The notes beneath the pieces are model-generated. The model was not told the origin of the DNA, made no database searches, and saw only the letters and a program-made list of their open reading frames with translations. Position numbers and translations under genes: made by a program. Positions 7,409 to 15,723 of a stretch of 38,442 bases of DNA are shown one piece after another; the stretch's first letter is position 1, and each line of letters starts with the position of its first letter. Source of the DNA: Mobilitalea sibirica. Lineage in GTDB: Bacteria; Bacillota; Clostridia; Lachnospirales; Lachnospiraceae. Location of the stretch: the NCBI RefSeq assembly GCF_015999265.1, contig NZ_JAEAGR010000023.1:1-38442 (forward strand), in the 5' to 3' direction.

Positions 7409-9265
7409 ATGGCATCAACTTTTTTTGGATTGAATATAGGAAAAACAGGGTTATATGCCTACCAGGCAGCGCTGGATACCACAGCCCATAATATTACCAA
7501 CACAGAGACAGAAGGATATACTAGACAGGTGATGGGGCAGCAGGCAGGCAAGGCCTTAAGTGTGAATAGCACCTATGGTATGGCTGGTACAGGTGTAAGT
7601 GTTACAGGTGTAAAACAACTTAGAGACTATTATTATGACATGAAATATTGGAGTAATAACACCATGTACGGTGAGTATTCCTATAAGTCACATTATATGA
7701 CAGAGGTTGAAAATTACTTTAATGAGGTCAGTGTGGAGGGTTTTACAACTACCTTTAATTCAATGTTTGACAGCATACAAGAATTAAGTAAAAACCCGGC
7801 AAGCTTAACGGTCCGTACTCAGGTTATTAACTATGCAAAAAGCCTTACGGAGTATTTTAGCTCTATCTCACAAAGCTTAAAAAGTATACAGGATGAATGT
7901 AATTTTGAGATACGTAATAAAGTGGATCAGGTTAATTCCACAGCACAGCAGATAGCAGCGCTGACCAAGCAAATCAACACCCTGGAAGTGAATGGTGGAG
8001 CGGCGAACGACCTGCGAGATCAAAGAGCTTTATTGGTTGACGAATTATCCGAAATCGCTAATATATCAGTTACGGAGAAGACAGTCGGAGCCGGAATAGG
8101 GGTTACCAGCTATGTAATTAAGCTGGATAATCAGACTCTGGTGGATGGAGGTAACTATAATTCCCTTCACGTAATACCAAGAAAAGAGAAGCACAATCAG
8201 AATGATGTGGATGGTCTTTATGATGTTGCTTGGGCGAATGGGCAAAGATTTAACATGGGAAGTGCTTCCCTTGGCGGAGCCTTGCAAGCTTTATATGAGG
8301 TTAGAGATGGTAATAATTCTGCGAATCTAAAAGGTGTTGTTTCTGCTGAAGCAGGGGATTTTCATATCTCTGTGACAGATACGACAATCAATGAAGTAGA
8401 AAAGCTGAACATACCTGAAAACGGAAGGATTACAGTAGGTAATCGAGAATATGTCTATAATGGATTTGAGGTAACGAAGGATGTGGCAAGTGGAAATTTT
8501 ATATATACCTTCACTCTGGATGAGCCGATTGTAGTCGATGTGGCGAATGAAGTGGCTCATGTCGGACAAAGTATAGACTATAAAGGAATTCCTTATTATA
8601 TGGAACAGATGAATGAGTTTATTCGTACATTTGCCAAGGCATTTAATGAGATTCATAGAAGTGGCAAGGATTTGGAGAATAATTCCGGTGCAGACTTTTT
8701 CAATGCAACGAATAAAATTAATGGTAGGGAATATGTATTTGGACCTTTAGCTGATTCGGATGACTATCCTTATTTTGATTTTGATACCTTTAATTCCCAA
8801 ACAGGAGATTATTATGAGGAAATACCGGAAAATCAACCATTATATGGATCTTACTATTTCATGACTGCAGAGAACTTTACCGTAAGCACGGAATTAATTC
8901 AGGATTCCAGCCGTATGGCCACAGCCACCGATATAGTAAACGGTAATGAGAATAATGATATCGTCGATGCTCTTATGGCACTAAAAACGAATAGTTCTCT
9001 CTTTAAACAGGGGGCACCGGGTGGTTTTATGCAGACTCTCACCGCGGAAATTGGTATCGATACAAAAAAAGCAACGAATTTTTCTGAGAGCCAAAACAAT
9101 ATTTTGCAGGCTATCGTTAATCAAAGACTATCAGTATCCGGTGTAGATATGGATGAAGAAGCAATGAACTTAGTAAGGTTTCAAAATGCTTATAATCTGT
9201 CGGCGAAAGTGATATCTGTTATGGATGAGGTTTATGATAAACTGATTAATTATATGGGAGTTTAA
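7409..9265 (+). CDS. flgK: FlgK-family hook-associated protein, second tandem copy
   Basis: Second FlgK-type protein, 618 aa. It has the same architecture as the upstream gene: N-terminal YQAALDTTAHNITNTETEGY motif, D1 helices with NDLRDQRALLVDEL, and C-terminal NLVRFQNAYNLSAKVISV helix. The middle (about 270-480) is unrelated in sequence to the first copy and is larger. The two proteins are clearly paralogous at both ends but diverged, so this is an old duplication. An in-frame GTG at 7400 lies in the AGAGGTGA ribosome binding site, so ATG 7409 is the start. Both copies have intact D0 helices and could occupy the same hook-filament junction or form two junction rings. Which one is the functional HAP1 cannot be decided here. 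Confidence 0.85.
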   Translation: MASTFFGLNIGKTGLYAYQAALDTTAHNITNTETEGYTRQVMGQQAGKALSVNSTYGMAGTGVSVTGVKQLRDYYYDMKYWSNNTMYGEYSYKSHYMTEVENYFNEVSVEGFTTTFNSMFDSIQELSKNPASLTVRTQVINYAKSLTEYFSSISQSLKSIQDECNFEIRNKVDQVNSTAQQIAALTKQINTLEVNGGAANDLRDQRALLVDELSEIANISVTEKTVGAGIGVTSYVIKLDNQTLVDGGNYNSLHVIPRKEKHNQNDVDGLYDVAWANGQRFNMGSASLGGALQALYEVRDGNNSANLKGVVSAEAGDFHISVTDTTINEVEKLNIPENGRITVGNREYVYNGFEVTKDVASGNFIYTFTLDEPIVVDVANEVAHVGQSIDYKGIPYYMEQMNEFIRTFAKAFNEIHRSGKDLENNSGADFFNATNKINGREYVFGPLADSDDYPYFDFDTFNSQTGDYYEEIPENQPLYGSYYFMTAENFTVSTELIQDSSRMATATDIVNGNENNDIVDALMALKTNSSLFKQGAPGGFMQTLTAEIGIDTKKATNFSESQNNILQAIVNQRLSVSGVDMDEEAMNLVRFQNAYNLSAKVISVMDEVYDKLINYMGV

Positions 9266-9300
9266 TACACATTTGCTAACTATGTGTAGGAGGTAGGAGT

Positions 9301-10794
9301 ATGAGAATAACCAATAAAATGATGACCAACAATATGTTGAGCAACATTAACAAGAATAAATATAATATGACGGCTTTAGAGCAGCAATATTCCACCGGTA
9401 AGAAGATACAAAGACCTTCGGACGATCCTATTATTACTGTCAGGGCTCTTAAACTTCGGACTAATCTGTCAGAGCTTGAACAATACTACGAGAAGAATAT
9501 CCCGGATGCCATGTCATGGATGGAAGTAACAGAAAGCGCGCTCAGAACCGTGAATGATATTCTGAGGCAGATTAATACCTACTGTGTTCAAGGTAGTTCG
9601 GATACATTAACAGCGAATGACAGAGCTGCGATTGTTCAAAATCTGGAACAGATGAAAGCGCAAATTTATCAGGAAGGGAATACGAATTACGCCGGAAGAT
9701 ATGTATTTACCGGCTATAAAACAGATAGCCCTTTGATATTTAACGAAGATACGGAGCATCTGCATTATGAGATAACAGAGAACTTTACCGGTGATCAGAT
9801 TCAGATGAGATCTAAAGTAGTAGGAAGCTATGAACTGTCAGATTTAGAGACAGTACCTCCTGTTACATTTGATGAACCTCCTCAGTTGGTTGATACTTAT
9901 CGAATACAATTGGCTTATGATAACTTGGAGCAGGATGGACTGGATAGCATTCATTATGCCAAGTCAATCGCAGGAGGTGAACCTGTCTGGCAGGCACCTT
10001 TGCCTGTTACATCAGTTTCTATAACAGAGTTTGATGAAAATACAATGGACCCGAATGAGGCGTATTTTATACATGAAACCGGTGAAGTTATTCTTGGGGC
10101 GAACGTATACGAAGAGCTTAGGACGGCGGACAATATTCAGTTAACCTATGAAAAAACAAAATTTAAAAACGGTGAGTTAAAGCCGGAACATTATTTTAAC
10201 TCGATTATGACCGATACCCTAAAGCCGGAGCAGGAGCCTATCGAATACACAAAAACAAAACAGCAAATCCAGTATGAGGTTAATTATAACCAGAAGCTAA
10301 CAATTAACACGGAAGGTTCTGATGCAATCACCCATGGGATAGGAAGAACCATTGATGATATCTTAAACAGTGTTAATGAAGTGATTGCTACGGAGGGTAA
10401 GATAGAGGAGATTAATAAGCGTCTTCAAGATCAAAATTTAACAGACGCAGACAGGCAACGTTATGAGAGAATGCTGGAACAGTTGGATACGGAACTGGAT
10501 CTAAAAAATGAGGTTATGCAAAGGGCTTTTGAAAAAGGAAATGCCGGTTCCAGTGAGGAGCAGGACAGGGTAAATATTGCAGTAGCAGATCTCGGCAGCA
10601 GACTTGTAAGACTGGAACTGACGGAAAACAGACTTTCCAGTCAAAAGGTTGATTTTGAAGAATTGCTTTCAAAAAATGAGGATGCAGATATGGTTGATAC
10701 GGTTATCAAATATAATGCAGCACAAACCATATATAATGCATCCTTATCGGCTGCGGCTAAAGTAGTACAGAATTCATTACTGGATTTTCTATAA
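9301..10794 (+). CDS. flgL: Flagellar hook-associated protein FlgL (HAP3)
   Basis: Flagellin-like junction protein of 497 aa linking FlgK to the filament. The N-terminus has the flagellin/FlgL signature (RITNKMMTNNML, YSTGKKIQRPSDDP, SMDVTESAL-like SWMEVTESALRTV), and NYAGRYVFTGYKT at about 130 is typical of FlgL. The C-terminus carries the paired D0/D1 helix with SKNEDADMVDTVIKYNAAQTIYNA split over about 455-485. It is longer than enteric FlgL (about 317 aa) because of a central insertion at about 150-370. A strong AGGAGG site lies 6 nt upstream of the ATG. It is the last gene of the flgM-flgL run; a 256-nt gap follows. Confidence 0.9.
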   Translation: MRITNKMMTNNMLSNINKNKYNMTALEQQYSTGKKIQRPSDDPIITVRALKLRTNLSELEQYYEKNIPDAMSWMEVTESALRTVNDILRQINTYCVQGSSDTLTANDRAAIVQNLEQMKAQIYQEGNTNYAGRYVFTGYKTDSPLIFNEDTEHLHYEITENFTGDQIQMRSKVVGSYELSDLETVPPVTFDEPPQLVDTYRIQLAYDNLEQDGLDSIHYAKSIAGGEPVWQAPLPVTSVSITEFDENTMDPNEAYFIHETGEVILGANVYEELRTADNIQLTYEKTKFKNGELKPEHYFNSIMTDTLKPEQEPIEYTKTKQQIQYEVNYNQKLTINTEGSDAITHGIGRTIDDILNSVNEVIATEGKIEEINKRLQDQNLTDADRQRYERMLEQLDTELDLKNEVMQRAFEKGNAGSSEEQDRVNIAVADLGSRLVRLELTENRLSSQKVDFEELLSKNEDADMVDTVIKYNAAQTIYNASLSAAAKVVQNSLLDFL

Positions 10795-10886
10795 AAAAAT
10801 AATGCAAAGCCATAGTATATAATGTATAATTACGTTAGATAATGTAGTCGGGAGGAATATATTCACATAACACAATAAAAACTCAG

Positions 10887-10915
10887 TTGATAATTAACTT
10901 GTGACATATTTATAT
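10887..10915 (+). promoter_or_regulatory. Weak sigma-A promoter candidate before fliW
   Basis: TTGATA at 10887-10892 and TTATAT at 10910-10915 have 17-nt spacing. They lie in the 256-nt gap between flgL and fliW, which otherwise shows no gene, no convincing terminator and no sigma-28 box. fliW-csrA may have this separate promoter or may be read through from flgL. Confidence 0.3.
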
Positions 10916-11050
10916 GTTGATATATGAATAGAAATGTTTACAACTCCAGAGGATATAGCTGGGGAAGCATAACGGTTTATAATGGAATATAGTGCAATAC
11001 AATGTATGAGTTTTACTTAGTATATAAATTACGAAGGGAAGGCGAGATAA

Positions 11051-11524
11051 ATGTTAGTCAGGACAAAACACTTTGGAGAAATAGATCTGGATGAAAGTAA
11101 GATTATCCGTTTTGAGGATGGGATCTTAGGATTTGAAGATTTTAAGAACTACACAATTCTCTACGATAATGAAGACGGAGATAGACCGGATATATCCTGG
11201 ATGCAAAGCCTTGATGAACCGTCCCTTGCCATCCCGGTAATCAGTCCGTTTTTAATAAAGCCGGATTATAATCCTGAAGTAGAGGATGAGCTATTGAAGC
11301 CCCTGGGTGAAATTACGGAAGATAATATTGTGGTTCTTGTATCTATAACCGTTCCACAGGACATTCAAAAAATGTCTGCTAATCTCAGAGCACCATTTAT
11401 TATTAACTCAGAAACAAGAAAGGGTGCTCAGATTATCGTTGAAAACGGGGATTATGATATAAAATACTACTTCTATGACAGCCTGAAAGAATTAAAAGCA
11501 GCAAAGGGGGACAAATTATGTTAG
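11051..11524 (+). CDS. fliW: Flagellar assembly factor FliW
   Basis: Cytoplasmic protein of 157 aa, the antagonist of CsrA. In Bacillus, FliW binds free flagellin; when flagellin is exported FliW is released and binds CsrA, relieving repression of hag translation. The sequence shows the FliW pattern: an N-terminal strand ([20 protein letters not shown]), a central [17 protein letters not shown] stretch and a later N-L-R-A-P-F-I-I-N segment (about 115-125). Length is normal. The start has GAAGGGAAGGCGAG upstream. Its last 7 nt overlap csrA, so the two partners are translationally coupled, as in many Firmicutes. Confidence 0.93.
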   Translation: MLVRTKHFGEIDLDESKIIRFEDGILGFEDFKNYTILYDNEDGDRPDISWMQSLDEPSLAIPVISPFLIKPDYNPEVEDELLKPLGEITEDNIVVLVSITVPQDIQKMSANLRAPFIINSETRKGAQIIVENGDYDIKYYFYDSLKELKAAKGDKLC

Positions 11525-11739
11525 CCCTATCAAGAAAAGTAAATGAATCCATTATGATTGGTAATGATATTGAAATAACGGTCCTAGAGGTAAAGGGAGA
11601 TCAGATTAAGATAGGTATCAGTGCACCAAAATCAGTTCCGATCTATAGAAAAGAAATCTATCTTCAGATACAAGAATCTAATAAAGAGGCAGCCGGATCT
11701 TCTGTTTCTGATGAAGATTTGAAAAAACTGTTTCAATGA
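11518..11739 (+). CDS. csrA: RNA-binding translational regulator CsrA
   Basis: Dimeric mRNA-binding protein of 73 aa that recognises GGA in hairpin loops and blocks ribosome binding. The core fold is complete ([35 protein letters not shown]). The residues known to contact RNA in CsrA homologues, Leu4, Arg6 and Arg44, are present at these positions. The last 15 residues are a polar tail. AAGGGGG precedes the ATG, and the gene overlaps fliW by 7 nt. The flagellin gene 4 kb downstream has a leader with two GGA sites, its most likely target. A strong terminator follows at 11810. Confidence 0.95.
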   Translation: MLALSRKVNESIMIGNDIEITVLEVKGDQIKIGISAPKSVPIYRKEIYLQIQESNKEAAGSSVSDEDLKKLFQ

Positions 11740-11809
11740 GGATTAGAATAGTTGGAAATTTATTATCACATGGATTGAATTAAAATATTAATTCTTAAGT
11801 TTATTCATA

Positions 11810-11866
11810 AAGATTATGGTTGTAAAAAGCTACTGAGTATCGCTCTATACAGCCGTAATCTTTTTT
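11810..11866 (+). terminator. Intrinsic terminator after csrA
   Basis: A 15-bp stem pairs 11810-11824 (AAGATTATGGTTGTA) with 11848-11862. Two G-U pairs are its only imperfections, and it runs directly into TTTTTT at 11861-11866. This clearly separates the fliW-csrA transcript from the flaG operon. Confidence 0.85.
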
Positions 11867-12025
11867 GAATGAAAGTAAATATGAGTTGATTTGCAATGTT
11901 GGTATGACATAAGAATTATTATATGGAAGGCATACATCGGATGTTCTCCCTGGGTATTTTATTGATGATTTTAATCAGTATGGCTTGATTTCAATAAGGC
12001 AACCTATGATTTTTATAGAGCAGGG

Positions 12026-12055
12026 TATTAAGAGATATGTATTTTGTTCCGATAT
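12026..12055 (+). promoter_or_regulatory. Sigma-28 promoter of flaG-fliD-fliS operon
   Basis: TATTAAG (12026-12032) and TCCGATAT (12048-12055) match the flagellin promoter almost exactly; even the preceding GGG is shared (GGGTATTAAG in both). Spacing is one base longer than in the flagellin promoter. The predicted start near 12062 gives a leader of about 95 nt. Confidence 0.75.
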
Positions 12056-12089
12056 AATAAGCAGACAAGTATGCGAAAATAATGATAGC

Positions 12090-12101
12090 AGTCAAGGATG
12101 G
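12090..12101 (+). promoter_or_regulatory. Candidate CsrA site in flaG leader
   Basis: AGTCAAGGATGG contains the full CARGGAUG core of the published CsrA consensus RUACARGGAUGU and matches 9 of 12 positions overall. It lies about 28 nt into the predicted leader. A second GGA site overlaps the ribosome binding site (ACATGGAGGT, 12140-12149, 8 of 10). Two sites per leader is the arrangement needed for a CsrA dimer bridge. Confidence 0.5.
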
Positions 12102-12156
12102 CAGAAAAGCATATTAACATTTATTAAATATCATTTACACATGGAGGTGTATCATT

Positions 12157-12576
12157 ATGGCATTAGATGCTTTATCCGGTTCTTCCTATCATGATGTTTC
12201 TAAATCAATACAGAAACCGGAGCCAAGAGTGCAGGAAGTATCAGAGCAAGGAGTTAAGAGTATTTCCATTACGGAAACCGCCAACAGTTATAAAGCGGTT
12301 GGAACACAAACAACAAAGGGTCAAGAAAGTGAACAGAAGCAGAATTCAAATACCGGTAATCAGGTGAAAAATGCTGTGAACAAAGCAAATACGAAGATGA
12401 AGCAGCATAGAACCGGAATTGAATTTCAATATCACGAAGATATTAACCGGGTTTCAATCAAAATTTTTGATAAGGAAACAGATGAGGTAATCCGAGAAAT
12501 TCCGCCGGAAGAAGCTTTAGAGATGGTGGAGAAAATGTGGGAATTGGCCGGTCTTTTAGTTGACGAGAAAAGATAA
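12157..12576 (+). CDS. flaG: FlaG-family flagellar protein
   Basis: Small protein of 139 aa. The C-terminal 55 residues form the FlaG domain (about 85-139): a short strand (GIEFQYHEDINRVSIKIFD), then IREIPPEE and a terminal helix. The N-terminal 80 residues are polar, Gln/Ser/Thr-rich and probably disordered. In other bacteria FlaG influences filament length or flagellin handling and is usually encoded beside fliD, as here (12-nt gap). TGGAGGTG lies 8 nt before the ATG, and this ribosome binding site contains a possible CsrA GGA. It is first in a four-gene operon (flaG, fliD, fliS, a chaperone-like gene). Confidence 0.88.
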   Translation: MALDALSGSSYHDVSKSIQKPEPRVQEVSEQGVKSISITETANSYKAVGTQTTKGQESEQKQNSNTGNQVKNAVNKANTKMKQHRTGIEFQYHEDINRVSIKIFDKETDEVIREIPPEEALEMVEKMWELAGLLVDEKR

Positions 12577-12588
12577 GGGGGTGAAGTT

Positions 12589-14625
12589 ATGCCTATGAGA
12601 TTATCCGGATTAGCATCCGGAATGGATACAGAAAGCATTGTCACTGAATTAATGAAGGCTCAAAGGTATAAGTCTACCAGAATAGAGAACAAAAAAACAA
12701 TGCTGGAATGGAAGAAGGAAAAGTGGAGTGATTTAAATACAAAACTATACAAATTCTATACCGATTCTTTATCTAAGCTAAGGATGCAAGGAAGCTTTAA
12801 TACCAAGAAAGCTTCGTCATCCAACGATGACAAGGTTGAGATTAGTGCTTCTACGAGTGCGCCTGCAGGAACTCATACCCTGAAGGTGCAACAGCTTGCA
12901 AGTTCGCAGTTTGTGACAGGATCTAAACTTGGAACAGATGTTAACGGTAATGGAATAACAGCATTAACAAAACTTACGGATCTAGGTTTTAACGCAAGTG
13001 AAGGCACTACGATAACTGTTGAAACAGATAATAAAACAGTTAATTTGGATATCGGATCATCCACAACAATTAATGATGTTATAAAAACATTAAAGGATGC
13101 AGGCTTAAATGCAAGCTACGATACTTCTCAGAACAGATTTTTTATTAGTTCAAAGGAAAGCGGTATTCAAAATACATTTTCCATAACAACAAACTCTTCT
13201 GAGTTAACACAGGAGAGGAATATCATAAGAGATTATTTAAATTACGGTTCTTTGTCAACTGCAGAAAAAGGGACGGTTGATAACGCTCTTTCAGCCTACA
13301 TAGATACAGCCAGTACAGCGGATGATAAAACTCAGGCAAGAACAGACTTACTAACAGTAAAACATAAGCAGGTCAGAGAAGATTTTATACAAAGCTATAT
13401 TACAGATGAGGCCAATATAACGGCCGCTACTGATTCTGAACGGGCTCGTCTGGAGGCGGAATTGGCCGATGGGGAAACTCTGGATGAAGATGTATTAAAG
13501 GCGGCAGTAGATACAAAATTGAGAACGGATGCTGAGGCGCTGGTGACGGCAGAATATGAAGAATGGGAAACTGGTACCGCAGATGCTACGAATATATTCG
13601 AGGCTTCTGAAACGCAACTTGACACACTGCTGACGAATTATGAAACCGATAATTCAACAGTTATTAATCAAACCAATAGCTTATCTTTATTAGGTCTAAG
13701 CGAAATCATAACGACAGAAAATCCGGATGGTACGAAAACCACGACCGCTGGACCGGGAGTAGTGTTGGTTCAGGCATCAGATTCGAAAGTGATTTATAAT
13801 GGAGCGGAATTAACTGGTTCCTCTAATACAATAAAGGTAAATGGCCTTACCTTAACCTTAAAGGGTGTTACAGAAGGTATGGATACACCGGCAGATACAT
13901 CTGACGATGAGATCATAAGCCTCAGTATATCGAATGATACCCAGGCGGTTTATGATATGATAAAGGGTTTTGTGAAATCTTACAATGAATTGTTGACTGA
14001 GATGAATGAAGCCTATCTTGCACCATCTGCAAAGGGCTATGATCCCTTGACTGATGAAGAGAAAAGTGCTATGTCGGAAAAGCAGATAGATCAGTGGGAG
14101 GATAAAATTAAGGATTCTTTATTAAGACGGGATAATACGGTTAATAATCTGCTTACAGCTATGAGAACCAGCCTGAGCCAAAGTGTGGATGTAGATGGTG
14201 TCAGTTATTCCTTGTCCTCCTTTGGAATAAGCTCAATTAATTATACTGAAAAAGGTTTGTTGCATATTGCTGGCGATGCCGATGATAGCCTTGTGTCCGC
14301 CAAGGAAGATAAGCTTATGAAAGCATTGAGTGAAAATCCCGAAGCTGTTATGGGAGTTTTCAACGATCTTGCAGGAAAACTTTATGATACTATGACAGAT
14401 AAGATGAGCGGTACAAGTCTTCGAAGTGCTCTTACCTTTTATAATGATAAGGAAATGTCAAAAACAATTACGAACTATGAAAGCGATCTGAGAGAAATGG
14501 AAAGAAAACTCCAGAAAATGGAAGATCGCTATTATAAACAATTTGCCGCGATGGAAACTGCTATGGCAAAAATGAATTCACAAAGTTCATCCTTAATGTC
14601 TATGTTAGGGATGAACCAGCAATAG
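12589..14625 (+). CDS. fliD: Flagellar filament cap protein FliD (HAP2)
   Basis: Cap protein of 678 aa at the filament tip that folds incoming flagellin. The N-terminus shows the FliD_N signature (LSGLASGMDTESIVTELM, then a LEWKKEKWSDLN segment). The C-terminal FliD_C region (about 440-678) includes KGFVKSYNELLTEMNEAY and a long coiled-coil tail ending in SSSLMSMLGM. The gene is longer than average: an insertion at about 215-360 is unusually acidic and rich in Ala, Thr and Glu, and looks helical. AAGGGGG precedes the ATG. Its chaperone-type partner gene follows after fliS. Confidence 0.92.
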   Translation: MPMRLSGLASGMDTESIVTELMKAQRYKSTRIENKKTMLEWKKEKWSDLNTKLYKFYTDSLSKLRMQGSFNTKKASSSNDDKVEISASTSAPAGTHTLKVQQLASSQFVTGSKLGTDVNGNGITALTKLTDLGFNASEGTTITVETDNKTVNLDIGSSTTINDVIKTLKDAGLNASYDTSQNRFFISSKESGIQNTFSITTNSSELTQERNIIRDYLNYGSLSTAEKGTVDNALSAYIDTASTADDKTQARTDLLTVKHKQVREDFIQSYITDEANITAATDSERARLEAELADGETLDEDVLKAAVDTKLRTDAEALVTAEYEEWETGTADATNIFEASETQLDTLLTNYETDNSTVINQTNSLSLLGLSEIITTENPDGTKTTTAGPGVVLVQASDSKVIYNGAELTGSSNTIKVNGLTLTLKGVTEGMDTPADTSDDEIISLSISNDTQAVYDMIKGFVKSYNELLTEMNEAYLAPSAKGYDPLTDEEKSAMSEKQIDQWEDKIKDSLLRRDNTVNNLLTAMRTSLSQSVDVDGVSYSLSSFGISSINYTEKGLLHIAGDADDSLVSAKEDKLMKALSENPEAVMGVFNDLAGKLYDTMTDKMSGTSLRSALTFYNDKEMSKTITNYESDLREMERKLQKMEDRYYKQFAAMETAMAKMNSQSSSLMSMLGMNQQ

Positions 14626-14647
14626 CTAACGCACAGGAGGTATTTTA

Positions 14648-15025
14648 ATGGCAACCAATGCAGCTGCTGCATATAAGGACAGCAAGATTTTAACGGCTTC
14701 ACCGGCTGAACTTACTTTGCTGCTTTATGAAGGAGCAATTAAGTTTTGTAACATTGCTATCATGGCTATCGAAAATAAAGATATTTCGAAAGCTAATCTT
14801 AATATTATTAAGGCAGAAAAAATTATATTAGAATTTCGGGCCACTCTGGATTTTAAATATCCAGTAGCGAAAGATTTTGATTTGGTATATGATTATATCT
14901 ATCGGAGACTCATAGAAGCTAATATTCATAAGGACATAGAGATATTAGAGGAGGCTCTGGGATATATCAGGGAAATGAGAGATACTTGGAAAGAAGTTAT
15001 GAAACTCTCAAAGGGATCTAAATAA
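14648..15025 (+). CDS. fliS: Flagellin export chaperone FliS
   Basis: Cytoplasmic chaperone of 125 aa that binds the disordered C-terminus of flagellin and prevents early polymerisation. It shows the family pattern: an AAAAYKDSKILTASPAEL start, LLYEGAIKFCNIA, then a helix with K-A-x-x-I-I-x-x-L/F-R-A-T-L. Length is exactly typical. AGGAGG lies 7 nt before the ATG. It sits directly after fliD, as in most Firmicutes. Bacillus FliS also contacts the FliW switch indirectly by controlling free flagellin, so this gene links to fliW-csrA upstream. Confidence 0.93.
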   Translation: MATNAAAAYKDSKILTASPAELTLLLYEGAIKFCNIAIMAIENKDISKANLNIIKAEKIILEFRATLDFKYPVAKDFDLVYDYIYRRLIEANIHKDIEILEEALGYIREMRDTWKEVMKLSKGSK

Positions 15026-15052
15026 TCCTTAGAGAAAGCAAAGAGGTAAATA

Positions 15053-15550
15053 ATGGGTTTGGAAAATGGTGTTTCAAAGCAAGCGTATATACAGTTGTTA
15101 ACAGAAGCTCTGGGTAAAAAAATCAAGGTTATGGAACAGCTGTTAGACATTACTTCAAGACAAGAAGGAATTATAGCTTCGGAAAAGTTTGATGAAGATT
15201 TGTTTATGCAGACGATTGCCTCAAAGGATGAGCAGATTCAATTACTTGATAAGCTTGATACCGGGTTTGAAAAGATCTATAACTATGTAAAAAATGAATT
15301 TGCGGAAAACAGTAAGAGCTATAAGGATGAAATAACTTTATTACAAAATCAAATTAAGATACTTACGGATTTGAATGTAAAAGTACAAGCCCTAGAAAAA
15401 AGGAATAAATCAAAGCTTGAACTGATATTTTCCGGTAAGCACAAAGAAATTAGAAACGTAAGGTTAAATAGTAAAACAGTATCCAGCTATTATAAAACAA
15501 TTGCAGGGCAAAATGAAGGACAATCTTTCTTTTACGACAAAAAGAATTAA
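15053..15550 (+). CDS. FliT/FlgN-like flagellar chaperone
   Basis: All-helical protein of 165 aa in the position where Bacillus has fliT, directly after fliS. Two long amphipathic helices (about 10-110) are followed by a basic segment and a variable tail. The pattern QLLTEALGKKIKVMEQLLDI near the start resembles FlgN-superfamily proteins more than enteric FliT. The likely role is holding FliD (or another cap/junction protein) before export. That role comes from position and fold type, since no diagnostic motif is available. AGAGGTAAATA precedes the ATG. The flagellin promoter begins just 16 nt after the stop codon. Confidence 0.6.
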   Translation: MGLENGVSKQAYIQLLTEALGKKIKVMEQLLDITSRQEGIIASEKFDEDLFMQTIASKDEQIQLLDKLDTGFEKIYNYVKNEFAENSKSYKDEITLLQNQIKILTDLNVKVQALEKRNKSKLELIFSGKHKEIRNVRLNSKTVSSYYKTIAGQNEGQSFFYDKKN

Positions 15551-15565
15551 TTTTTTACGAAAGGG

Positions 15566-15594
15566 TATTAAGTTTTATAAAACTATACCGATAT
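15566..15594 (+). promoter_or_regulatory. Sigma-28 promoter of the flagellin gene
   Basis: TATTAAGTTT (15566-15575) and ACCGATAT (15587-15594) match sigma-28 consensus (TAAAGTTT and GCCGATAT) at 15-nt spacing between TTAA and the -10 octamer. The predicted transcript starts near 15601 and has a leader of about 123 nt. Confidence 0.85.
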
Positions 15595-15601
15595 ATAAGA
15601 T

Positions 15602-15620
15602 AAGTAAAGTGAATTTACTT
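15602..15620 (+). promoter_or_regulatory. 5'-end hairpin of flagellin mRNA
   Basis: AAGTAAA (15602-15608) pairs with TTTACTT (15614-15620) around a 5-nt loop. If the start site is near 15601, the hairpin sits at the extreme 5' end of the transcript, a position known to protect mRNAs from 5'-end-dependent decay. Confidence 0.5.
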
Positions 15621-15676
15621 ACTAAGATTTATTCCTAAAGGAGCGTACGGCCGGAAGGAAGAACAAAAAGATTAAA

Positions 15677-15716
15677 AGCAGCATGGATGCTGCTGAAAAA
15701 CACATTTCAAGGAGGA
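15677..15716 (+). promoter_or_regulatory. CsrA-binding pair in flagellin leader
   Basis: Site 1 is the hairpin AGCAGCA-TGGA-TGCTGCT (15677-15694), presenting GGA in a tetraloop. Site 2 is the Shine-Dalgarno itself, TCAAGGAGGA (15707-15716), 8 nt before the start codon. Each matches 7 of 10 positions of the CsrA consensus core. This is the same two-site layout known for Bacillus subtilis hag (upstream hairpin plus SD). csrA and fliW are both encoded in the window. Confidence 0.75.
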
Positions 15717-15723
15717 ATGAATT

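Noticed and set aside
8927-8934. ACCGATAT inside the second flgK
   Set aside because: It is a coding-region match with no TAAA/TTAAG-like element at the proper distance upstream.
11985-12194. 69-aa open frame before flaG
   Set aside because: It spans the flaG sigma-28 promoter, leader and start region, has no ribosome binding site and no recognisable protein pattern.
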